Notes under the pieces: model-generated
Seen by the model: the letters and a program-made list of their open reading frames with translations, nothing else
What the model was told of the DNA's origin: nothing
Database searches by the model: none
Shown here: positions 6,280 to 12,518 of the stretch, piece by piece
Position numbering within the stretch: position 1 is the first letter of the stretch
Layout of the letters: every line of letters starts with the position of its first letter
Assembly: GCA_965602035.1 (NCBI GenBank)
Contig: OZ271919.1
Span: 1,054,001 to 1,118,000 of the forward strand
Length of the DNA stretch: 64,000 bases
DNA from: Natronospirillum sp965602035
GTDB taxonomy: Bacteria > Pseudomonadota > Gammaproteobacteria > Pseudomonadales > Natronospirillaceae
Direction of reading: 5' to 3'
Made by a program: the position numbers and the translations under genes

Positions 6280-6480
6280 ATGTCGAGCGATTGGAAAAAC
6301 CCGTTCATCCGGCCCAATGGGAGGGGCTCAGTAGACACACAGAGCCGCCTGTACGACATGCGCCGCTTTACCCTGGACCAGTGCTGGGCGGCGCTTGGTG
6401 TTCCGGGTCTACAGAAGACCGTGGAACAAGCAGTACGCCGACGCATTCGCAAATTGGAACGCGCTGGAGGTGCCCGGTGA
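6280..6480 (+). CDS. Small phage protein, 66 aa, unknown
   Basis: ATG 6280 is chosen because AAGGGAGG lies at 6266-6273. The product has a disordered N-terminus and a basic helical C-terminus (TVEQAVRRRIRKLERAGG) that could bind nucleic acid or form a small winged helix. Its stop overlaps the GTG start of the next gene (GTGA). Confidence 0.5.
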   Translation: MSSDWKNPFIRPNGRGSVDTQSRLYDMRRFTLDQCWAALGVPGLQKTVEQAVRRRIRKLERAGGAR

Positions 6481-6722
6481 AGAACAAGCTTTCTGATATG
6501 CACAACCACCTGTTTGCTCAACTGGAACGGCTTAGTGATGAAGGCCTGAAGGGTGAGGAACTCAAGGAAGAGATCAACCGGAGCAAAGCGGTGACCTCTG
6601 TTGCCAAGGAAATCGTGAGCAACGGCCGCCTGGCTCTGGACGCTGAGCAATTCAAGCAGGAATACGGAAAGGGAAATGGGCTCAAAATGCTGGAGACGGA
6701 CCATGGCAAAGAAGTGGACTGA
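6477..6722 (+). CDS. Conserved phage protein upstream of HNH gene, 81 aa
   Basis: The GTG start at 6477 has GGAGG at 6466-6470 and overlaps the previous stop. The pattern LSDMHNHLFAQLERLSDE, then LKEEINRSKAVTSVAKEIVSNG, is a family often seen in temperate-phage early regions; its function is unknown. The protein is helical and acidic. Its 3' end overlaps the start of the HNH gene by 20 bp. Confidence 0.6.
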   Translation: MKNKLSDMHNHLFAQLERLSDEGLKGEELKEEINRSKAVTSVAKEIVSNGRLALDAEQFKQEYGKGNGLKMLETDHGKEVD

Positions 6723-7311
6723 CCTCGAGGACGGCATTCTGATCAATCTGTACGGGACGGAGACCAACCGATCGCTGGCAGACATGTTCGGGTGCAGTTA
6801 CCTCGCCATCAAGAACCGGGCGACATTTCTCGGACTCACCGGCCAGAAAACCTACAGAAATCCGGGGTGTTTTCGGAAAGGCCAGACACCCTGGAACAAA
6901 GGTAGGCACTTCGATTCAGGTGGGCGTAGTGCAGAAACCCGATTCAAGCCCGGACAGAAGCCGCACACCTGGGTACCCGTCGGCAGCACTCGAGTAACCA
7001 AAGACGGGCTGCTGCAACGAAAAGTAACTGACACGGGGTGCACGCCGAGAGACTGGAAATCGGAACACCTGTTGGTGTGGGAAAAGCACCACAGACGACC
7101 GGTCCCAAAGGGGCACATTGTGCGGTTTCGTGACGGTGATCGACGCAACTTCGCCCCGGAGAACCTGGTGCTGGTCAGTCGCAGAGAGAACGCTGTGATC
7201 AACCGCCACCTGGCACAGGGTGACCGGTTCATTGAGGGAGAGCTCGACATACTGATCTTGCTCGCCCGGATCCGGATGAAACAGACAGAACATGAACGGG
7301 GTGCGGCATGA
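6703..7311 (+). CDS. HNH endonuclease with N-terminal HTH
   Basis: This is a 202-residue protein. ATG 6703 is preferred over 6676 because translation then begins at MAKKWTDLEDGILINLYG, which opens a Myb-like helix-turn-helix (residues 4-45). The HNH core is at about 119-165: SEHLLVWEKHH, PKGHIVRFRDGD and NFAPENLVLVSRREN, supplying the His, His and Asn residues. This arrangement is shared by free-standing HNH nucleases of phage operons, which cut or nick DNA during homing or phage metabolism. The gene overlaps both neighbours and is a normal operon member, so it is not obviously a recent homing insertion. Confidence 0.8.
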   Translation: MAKKWTDLEDGILINLYGTETNRSLADMFGCSYLAIKNRATFLGLTGQKTYRNPGCFRKGQTPWNKGRHFDSGGRSAETRFKPGQKPHTWVPVGSTRVTKDGLLQRKVTDTGCTPRDWKSEHLLVWEKHHRRPVPKGHIVRFRDGDRRNFAPENLVLVSRRENAVINRHLAQGDRFIEGELDILILLARIRMKQTEHERGAA

Positions 7312-7409
7312 CCACTGTATCAGCACTCCGGTGCATCCACTGCGGCCGCGGGCGCGGGAAAGAGCACGCCCGGGGGTGCCGGTTCGCTAAGCAGAAGGAG
7401 GTAGCGTGA
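7308..7409 (+). CDS. 33-aa cysteine-containing phage microprotein
   Basis: The start ATG 7308 overlaps the HNH stop (ATGA), and the TGA at 7407-7409 overlaps the GTG of the next gene. The peptide has a C-x2-C pair followed ten residues later by a third Cys (CIHCGRGRGKEHARGC) with nearby His, so it could bind zinc. The 3' part also carries the AAGGAGG ribosome site of the next gene, so selection on the DNA is at least partly for that. Confidence 0.45.
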   Translation: MTTVSALRCIHCGRGRGKEHARGCRFAKQKEVA

Positions 7410-8074
7410 GCATCGACGAATTCAAAGAGACCGTGGCCAATCATAAATTGACCGTCCACCTGGACGATGGGCTGTACCGCCACTTGGCGCTGTCACAGCC
7501 CGACACGAACGACCGGCATTTCCATGTCACTACCTGGCCGGGGTATCTGTGCATAAGCGGCGATATGGGCTGCTTCGTGTTCAGCAGGCTTCCGGACATG
7601 TTCGAGTTTTTCCGACCCGGCAGAAGCCAAGGAGCAATCGACATCAACCCAGGGTACTGGTCAGAGAAGGTCGTCAGCCAATCCACTTTTGGTGGTGGTA
7701 TTCGTGAATTCTCAAATGACCAGTTCCGCTCCGCTGTCGAAGACTCGATCAGCGACACGTATGACGACACGCCAGAGCATGAGCTCCAGCTGGTACTCAG
7801 GGCCGTGCTTGATGAGGTTGGCGAGGTGGAGTCGGAGGGCGAGGCCATCGGCAAAATGATGGACCTCGACACTGCTGACATTCAACTCCCGGAAGAGATT
7901 GCTTTTGGTGAGCAAGACCACCCGAATGGCCTTAACCCCTCTGATCTCGATTTCACCGATTTCTGGGAGGCCACTGTAACCCGTTATACGGACCACTACA
8001 TCTGGTGCTGTCGAGCGATCGTCTGGGCTATTTGCCAGTACGACCAGTGGAAAGAAACCCAGGAGGCAGCATGA
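7406..8074 (+). CDS. Conserved phage protein, 222 aa, unknown
   Basis: A GTG start at 7406 with AAGGAGG at 7395-7401. The segment HFHVTTWPGYLCISGDMGCFVFSR, then DMFEFFR, is recognisable as a family carried by many temperate phages; I know of no assigned function. The centre is acidic (DTYDDTPEHELQLVLRAVLDEVGEVESEGEA) and the C-terminus ends in a hydrophobic CCRAIVWAICQY helix. It is coupled to the next gene by an ATGA overlap. Confidence 0.6.
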   Translation: MSIDEFKETVANHKLTVHLDDGLYRHLALSQPDTNDRHFHVTTWPGYLCISGDMGCFVFSRLPDMFEFFRPGRSQGAIDINPGYWSEKVVSQSTFGGGIREFSNDQFRSAVEDSISDTYDDTPEHELQLVLRAVLDEVGEVESEGEAIGKMMDLDTADIQLPEEIAFGEQDHPNGLNPSDLDFTDFWEATVTRYTDHYIWCCRAIVWAICQYDQWKETQEAA

Positions 8075-8565
8075 CTGATATGGAAGTGAGCGTTACCCGC
8101 CAGGGTGAGGCTGGGTCGATGATGGGCGACATGCTCATTCGGTCATGGGCAAGGAAAAGGCGACCAGATCTGGTGATCGGTGATCCGACCGACCCCTACT
8201 TGCTGCGGTGGTGGATTCAGAAAGATCCAGAGCGCGGGTCCGTTTACCTGCACCAGGTGCTAAAAGATGACGACGACCGCGCATTGCACGACCACCCTTG
8301 GGACAGCGCCAGCCTGGTATTACAGGGCGTGCTGCGAGAAGTGATGCCGAACGGGTCGCTGCTACTGTGCCCTGGCGAGCTCAACACCCGCAGAGCAACA
8401 GACGCGCACCGCCTGGAAATTGTGGAGGGACCAGTGTGGACGCTGTTTACAACCGGGCCTCGAGTTCGCGACTGGGGATTCCACTGCGCCAACGGCTGGG
8501 TGCCGTGGCAGGAGTTTGTGAAGGCGGATAACCCGGGCGAGATCGGCCGGGGGTGTGGCGAGTAA
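8071..8565 (+). CDS. Cupin-like phage protein
   Basis: This 164-residue protein starts at ATG 8071, overlapping the previous stop. The sequence has the beta-rich order of a small cupin: YLLRWWI, VYLHQVLKDDDDRALHDHPWDSASLVL (His-x-His metal-type motif), HRLEIVEGPVWTLFTTGP and a WGFHC strand. Cupins bind a metal and a small acid or sugar-like ligand, but the substrate is not evident. It is a recurrent cargo gene of temperate phages. An oxygenase, isomerase or non-enzymatic sensor are all possible. Confidence 0.6.
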   Translation: MTDMEVSVTRQGEAGSMMGDMLIRSWARKRRPDLVIGDPTDPYLLRWWIQKDPERGSVYLHQVLKDDDDRALHDHPWDSASLVLQGVLREVMPNGSLLLCPGELNTRRATDAHRLEIVEGPVWTLFTTGPRVRDWGFHCANGWVPWQEFVKADNPGEIGRGCGE

Positions 8566-8861
8566 TGAACCAGATCGACGCCTTCGGTATCAACCCCGAA
8601 CTGCAAGACACGGCACGCCAGGTACGCGCGATTGCCACAAGCCGATGGTTGGTTGTGCATGAAATCCTGAAACGGATGCATGAACCACCTCGCTTGCGTA
8701 GCGGCCGGCCGGATCAGTACACCCTGACACGCCAGCTCTGGGACCTGATGCATGCCGGAATGGTGGACATGATTAAGAGCCACCATGCCAGCGGCGGCTG
8801 GGAGCCCATTTATCGGTGGACCGGTGAGCATGGAACACAACAGATTTGGGAGGCGGTATGA
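8565..8861 (+). CDS. Phage protein, 98 aa, possible winged helix
   Basis: The start ATG 8565 overlaps the previous stop (TAATG). The sequence (ATSRWLVVHEILKRMHEPP, then YTLTRQLWDLMHAGMVDMIK, then WEPIYRWT) reads like a short winged helix with wing strands, but no family is named. It is followed by an ATGA overlap into the next gene. Confidence 0.5.
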   Translation: MNQIDAFGINPELQDTARQVRAIATSRWLVVHEILKRMHEPPRLRSGRPDQYTLTRQLWDLMHAGMVDMIKSHHASGGWEPIYRWTGEHGTQQIWEAV

Positions 8862-9865
8862 GCCAGAACCTGAAATCGACGTTTGACGACATGCGCGACG
8901 GCGAAGAATTGATGCAGTACGCGGACCGCGTGCGGCGGGAGCGGAATCGGCTGCAGCACAACTACGAAACGGCAATGCACAAGCTTAGTCGGTTAGAGGA
9001 CGACAACGAGGGTCTTCACTCTGAGGTCGAGCGGTTGCGGGATCTCATGGAGCTCAAAGATTGGCAACCAATCGAACAGGCTCCGAAAGACGGGACTGAC
9101 ATTGTCGCCATTGAAGCCACACCTGTATCGACATTCATTGCCCACTGCGTCAGTGATTTGCGAATGGTTCGATGGGATGATGGCGACGAGGACGAGGATC
9201 TTGAGTCTGGGTGGTTTGATGACAGCGAATGCGAAATGGCCCCAACTCATTTTATGCTGCCCCCAAGCCTCAACGCTGCACTAGATCCTCCGAAATCCGC
9301 CGCTCGCGACACACTGGCTGACATGCAGCCAGAAGAAACGCTGGGGCATTATGCAAGTCGCGTCCGGCAGGAGCGTGATGATTTTCGAGCAGAGGTTGAG
9401 CGGTTGCGGGGTGGTCTCAGATTTTACGCAGATAAGCAGCACATGCTTGGCGATTGGGACGACTGGGAATCATGTAGTGGAGAGCCAGAGCAGATTCTCT
9501 TTCCGCCAACTAATGACTCCATGGGGATTGAAAATGGCGGATGTGCAAGAGCAGCGCTATATGACGGCACCCACCCACCAGCACCGGCTGTGCCGGATGG
9601 TTACTCACTGGTCCCCTCTCGTATGCAGCTTGATCTTGGGGCCATGCAAAACCTGCTGGTAATGACCGGCGAAGATTTTACCGAAGACGACTTCTCGGAA
9701 TGCGCCCTGTGGGTTGGAGAAACTAAAGATCCAGACACAGGTGAAACGTCCTATGGGCTGAACGCGACACTGACGGAATACCCAGAGGAAGGATCAACCC
9801 CTGTCATTGAATTCAAGCGGCCACCAGCAGCAGCTGGATCGGCAACAGGGAGGTGTAAGTCATGA
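8858..9865 (+). CDS. Ead/Ea22-like phage protein with DUF551-type segment and internal repeat
   Basis: This is a 335-residue protein. Residues 21-62 (YADRVRRERNRL ... EVERLRDL) are repeated at 165-187 (YASRVRQERDDFRAEVERLR), each a predicted coiled coil. Between them, residues 68-136 (DWQPIEQAPKDGTDIVAI ... PTHFMLPP) match the pattern of the DUF551 domain of phage Ea22/Ead proteins. The stretch YDGTHPPAPAVPDGYSLVPSRM is also typical of that group. The C-terminal 70 residues are acidic with no family call. Ea22-like proteins are modular, fast-evolving early proteins, and their function is not settled. Confidence 0.6.
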   Translation: MSQNLKSTFDDMRDGEELMQYADRVRRERNRLQHNYETAMHKLSRLEDDNEGLHSEVERLRDLMELKDWQPIEQAPKDGTDIVAIEATPVSTFIAHCVSDLRMVRWDDGDEDEDLESGWFDDSECEMAPTHFMLPPSLNAALDPPKSAARDTLADMQPEETLGHYASRVRQERDDFRAEVERLRGGLRFYADKQHMLGDWDDWESCSGEPEQILFPPTNDSMGIENGGCARAALYDGTHPPAPAVPDGYSLVPSRMQLDLGAMQNLLVMTGEDFTEDDFSECALWVGETKDPDTGETSYGLNATLTEYPEEGSTPVIEFKRPPAAAGSATGRCKS

Positions 9866-10344
9866 GCGCTGTCATCAGCGAATGCGGACAGTACCGATAC
9901 ATTCTGACTCGACAGACAGGTATTCGATATCCAGAGCGCGGGTCAGCCTTGTTTGTGATGCTCAACCCGAGCACGGCAGACGCCGAGGTAGACGACCGAA
10001 CAATTCGGCGCTGCATAGGATTCGCCAGGTCATGGAGCTGTGCGGGGCTGACAGTTGCCAACTTGTACGCCCTGAGGTCAACAAAGCCAAAAAATCTCTG
10101 GACCCACCGGGACCCAGTCGGCCCTGAAAACGATCGATGGCTCAGGCGACTGGCGGCCGAATATGGCGATGTGGTTTGCGCATGGGGCGCGGACGCCATG
10201 CCGGATAGAGTTGAAGCGGTCACAGATTTGCTCAAGGCATCTGGCGCCAGGCTCTGGTGTTTCGCCGTCACGAAATCAGGGGCGCCACGACACCCACTCT
10301 ATATACGATCCGACCAGCCACTTGTTGAATGGAGGACGCCATGA
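9862..10344 (+). CDS. DUF1643 family protein
   Basis: This 160-residue protein has the DUF1643 signature: YRYILTR, ALFVMLNPSTADAEVDDRTIRRC, VANLYALRSTKP, VCAWGADA and a final KSGAPRHPLYI. The family is common in phages and some bacteria, and its activity is unknown to me. The start overlaps the stop of the upstream gene, and the stop overlaps the excisionase start, so its expression is tied to the integration genes. Confidence 0.8.
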   Translation: MSAVISECGQYRYILTRQTGIRYPERGSALFVMLNPSTADAEVDDRTIRRCIGFARSWSCAGLTVANLYALRSTKPKNLWTHRDPVGPENDRWLRRLAAEYGDVVCAWGADAMPDRVEAVTDLLKASGARLWCFAVTKSGAPRHPLYIRSDQPLVEWRTP

Positions 10345-10565
10345 CACGAATCAAGTGGATATCGATCACCCGGTTCCGTGAACTCTACTTCGAAAAGGGA
10401 GACGCGCCGGCGCGCAACACGATCATCCGGATGATCGAAGACGGCGAGCTTCCTGGTAAGCGGTTGGGCCAGCGCTACTACATTGACCAGCGAGCTTGGG
10501 AAGCTGAGAGCAGCTCTGCCGCCTGCAGCAATGATCCTCTGGTACAGATGGTGATTAACGGATAA
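10341..10565 (+). CDS. xis: Excisionase (Xis-like)
   Basis: This is a 74-residue protein. ATG 10341 is chosen over 10329 because the GGAGG just before it then serves as ribosome site. The MerR-like excisionase fold is visible: WISITRFRELYF, NTIIRMIEDGELPGKRLGQRYYIDQRAWEAE. It should bend the attachment-site DNA and steer integrase toward excision. It overlaps the integrase start by one base (TAATG), as expected for a xis-int pair. Confidence 0.8.
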   Translation: MTRIKWISITRFRELYFEKGDAPARNTIIRMIEDGELPGKRLGQRYYIDQRAWEAESSSAACSNDPLVQMVING

Positions 10566-11671
10566 TGGCACCGCGCAGACGCTCTCGCACAAACTCGGGG
10601 CTACCGCCGAACTTGTACCTGGTAGCTGGGAAGTACTACCAGTACCGGCGCCCAACGGACGGCAAGCGATTCGGGATGGGTACCGACCGGTCCCGGGCGG
10701 TAGCGGCGGCGCAGCAGTTGAATACGATGCTATCCGGATTGCCGGGAAATGACCCGATAGGCCGCGTAACCCGTACCGGCGCAGAACCGTTCAGGACATT
10801 CCTGCAGATCTATTACAGCGAGATCCTGCCGAAAAAGAGCATTGCGGAGAAAACCCGGAAGATCTACGGCTGGCAGCGACCCCATATTGAGGAGGCCCTT
10901 GGACATATCCCCACGGATAGCGTGGATGTGCGTGAGGTGAGCGAATTCCTGGCGAGGTTCCCGGCAAGGGCGAGTAACCAGTACCGAAGCACACTGATCG
11001 ATATATTCCGGCACGCCGTTGCACGAGGCCTGTGCCGTGAGAACCCTGCACAACTGACCATTCCGCAGTCGGAGCAGAAGGCGCGCAAGCGTATGTCCCT
11101 GCCGGTGTATCAGGCCATTCACGCCCAGGCAGAGCCCTGGCTACAGAATGCCATGGACCTGGCACTGCTCACGCTTCAACGGCGCGGTGACATTGTGGCG
11201 ATGAAATGGGAGAACGTGCAGAGTGGCTACTTGTATGTGATTCAGGCGAAGACGAAGAAGCACGACACCGGGTACCTCCGAATCCGAGTCGGCCCCGAGC
11301 TGGACCGGGTATTGAAACGCTGCCGAGACCAGGTTGCCTCCCCGTTCATTGTCCACCGCCGCCCAATCACTCAGAACAAGGCTCAGCGAGACGCACTCGA
11401 GCACTGGACACAGGTGCGGGGTGACTACCTTCAGAAACGCTTTGCGGCCGTCAGAGACGCATTGCCGGAAATGGAAACCATGGCGCCAGCCACGCGGCCC
11501 ACGTTTCATGAAATCCGGTCGCTGGGCATAAAGCTTTATCGGGAATCAGGCGTAGATCCGCAGCGGCTGGCAGGCCATGCCAGTGAGCAGATGACGAAGA
11601 ACTACGAGGCGGGGTACGACGAGATCCGGTGGGTTGAGGTAGAGGCCAGCGGGCTGAAATTACCCGGCTGA
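10565..11671 (+). CDS. int: Lambda-type tyrosine recombinase (integrase)
   Basis: This 368-residue protein is close to lambda Int (356) in length. The N-terminal arm-binding domain resembles lambda Int (GLPPNLYLVAGKYYQYRRPTDGKRFGMGTDR). A core-binding region at about 75-170 is followed by the catalytic domain, with an Arg in LLTLQRRGDIVAMKW, a Lys in the beta-hairpin region, HEIRS (His and second Arg), LAGHAS and the nucleophile in KNYEAGY. It integrates and excises the prophage by strand exchange at att sites, with host IHF and Xis. It is the last prophage gene, with its stop 108 bp from the 3' end of tRNA-Ala. Confidence 0.92.
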   Translation: MAPRRRSRTNSGLPPNLYLVAGKYYQYRRPTDGKRFGMGTDRSRAVAAAQQLNTMLSGLPGNDPIGRVTRTGAEPFRTFLQIYYSEILPKKSIAEKTRKIYGWQRPHIEEALGHIPTDSVDVREVSEFLARFPARASNQYRSTLIDIFRHAVARGLCRENPAQLTIPQSEQKARKRMSLPVYQAIHAQAEPWLQNAMDLALLTLQRRGDIVAMKWENVQSGYLYVIQAKTKKHDTGYLRIRVGPELDRVLKRCRDQVASPFIVHRRPITQNKAQRDALEHWTQVRGDYLQKRFAAVRDALPEMETMAPATRPTFHEIRSLGIKLYRESGVDPQRLAGHASEQMTKNYEAGYDEIRWVEVEASGLKLPG

Positions 11672-11692
11672 AACCACTGTATATCCGGAATC

Positions 11693-11726
11693 GTTTTACT
11701 AATCTATTACTAGAGTTTTACTAGAG
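11693..11726. repeat. Short direct repeats between int and tRNA; possible arm sites
   Basis: GTTTTACTA occurs at 11693-11701 and 11715-11723, and TTACTAGAG at 11707-11715 and 11718-11726, in an AT-rich stretch directly after int. Lambda-type integrases bind short repeated arm sites beside the core, so these are candidates. No proof is possible from this window. Confidence 0.4.
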
Positions 11727-11730
11727 CCAG

Positions 11731-11769
11731 AAAATAAAAAAGGGAATCAACCGTAAGCGACTGATTCCC
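11731..11769 (-). terminator. Rho-independent terminator after tRNA-Ala
   Basis: On the minus strand an 8-bp stem (GGGAATCA, 11769-11762, pairing with TGATTCCC, 11749-11742) is followed by a run of T with one A (11741-11731). It ends the tRNA-Ala transcript. In the other direction it also faces read-through from int. Confidence 0.8.
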
Positions 11770-11779
11770 CTCTATAATT

Positions 11780-11830
11780 TGGTGGAGCTAAGCGGGATCG
11801 AACCGCTGACCTCCTGCATGCCATGCAGGC
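11780..11830. other. Putative prophage attachment-site core in tRNA-Ala 3' half
   Basis: The int gene reads toward the 3' end of tRNA-Ala, and lambda-type integrases commonly use the 3' half of a tRNA gene (T-loop or anticodon stem). The tRNA is intact, as expected when the phage carries a copy of the crossed-over end. The matching second copy must lie left of this window, so core borders are unknown. Confidence 0.4.
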
Positions 11831-11855
11831 GCTCTCCCAGCTGAGCTATAGCCCC
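11780..11855 (-). tRNA. tRNA-Ala (GGC anticodon)
   Basis: This 76-base gene has an acceptor stem GGGGCTA/TAGCTCC, D-arm with AGCTCAGCTGGGAGAGC, anticodon stem CCTGC/GCAGG with loop ATGGCAT (anticodon GGC, reading GCC/GCU), T-arm with GTTCGATCC and an encoded CCA. Its 3' end faces the prophage, so it is the likely integration target of the adjacent integrase. Confidence 0.97.
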
Positions 11856-11873
11856 GAAATATCGATGGCGCGT

Positions 11874-11902
11874 AGTCTATGGCCGCCACCGATCGTTGTC
11901 AA
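11874..11902 (-). promoter_or_regulatory. Promoter of tRNA-Ala
   Basis: On the minus strand, -35 TTGACA (11902-11897), a 17-bp spacer and -10 TAGACT (11879-11874) are seen, followed by a GC-rich discriminator. The start would be about 12 bases before the mature tRNA. The GC-rich discriminator is a feature of stringently controlled stable-RNA promoters. Confidence 0.8.
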
Positions 11903-11935
11903 CAACTCTCTGAATTCAGTGGAAAATTCCCTGAA

Positions 11936-12400
11936 TCAGACCTTCCAGCTGCGTACTGTTTCGATGCCGTGTTCACGCAGCCAGTTTTCCAGCGTCTTCG
12001 GGTTGCGCTTGATCTTCTCGATCGATTCTCCGGTGTGCGGGTTGCGATAGGTACCAACCTCGAGCTTGGGACCCGTCGACGCGGCGGCACTCGACGCCCC
12101 ACCCTTTCGGCCTGTACCTTCGCGGCCGATGATCCGCGCGAAATACGATTTCAGCTCATTGAAAGATTCCGGACGCTCAGGAAGGCGATTCAGCGTTTTA
12201 ACCCATTCAACCAGATCACTGCCCAGACCGAGAATCAGTTCCTCGCGCGAAAGTCCGTATTCATTACAGATTTCGTCCATTTGCTGGCGGAATTTATCAA
12301 CCCCTTCCATTTTCTTCTGCTGAAGCGCTTTCTGTTCTTTCAGGCGTTCAAGTTCCTGGCGGGCTTTTTCAATTTCGTTATCGATATCAGTATTCAACAT
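11936..12400 (-). CDS. MvaT/H-NS-family nucleoid silencer
   Basis: This 154-residue protein starts at ATG 12400 (a TTG 12 bp upstream is less likely). An N-terminal coiled coil at about 5-45 (NEIEKARQELERLKEQKAL) should mediate oligomerisation. The C-terminus (YRNPHTGESIEKIKRNPKTLENWLREHG) matches the MvaT/MvaU DNA-binding domain, whose K/R-N-P-x-T loop inserts into the minor groove of AT-rich DNA. Members are usually about 120 residues; the extra length lies in the middle and in an Ala/Ser/Gly linker. It would silence foreign DNA. It lies beside tRNA-Ala and the prophage. Confidence 0.8.
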   Translation of the reverse strand: MLNTDIDNEIEKARQELERLKEQKALQQKKMEGVDKFRQQMDEICNEYGLSREELILGLGSDLVEWVKTLNRLPERPESFNELKSYFARIIGREGTGRKGGASSAAASTGPKLEVGTYRNPHTGESIEKIKRNPKTLENWLREHGIETVRSWKV

Positions 12401-12518
12401 GGTCGTTTTCAATCTCTTCTGTGTAAAACTGGCTATTTAATAACAAAAGGGATAACGAGTTGCAATTAATTGATTACAACCAGGCCAATTTTATTTCCTC
12501 GTTCACACAATTGATTCG

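Noticed and set aside
11672..11779. CRISPR-like or insertion-sequence remnants near int
   Set aside because: Only short AT-rich direct repeats are present, with irregular spacing and no spacers or terminal inverted repeats.
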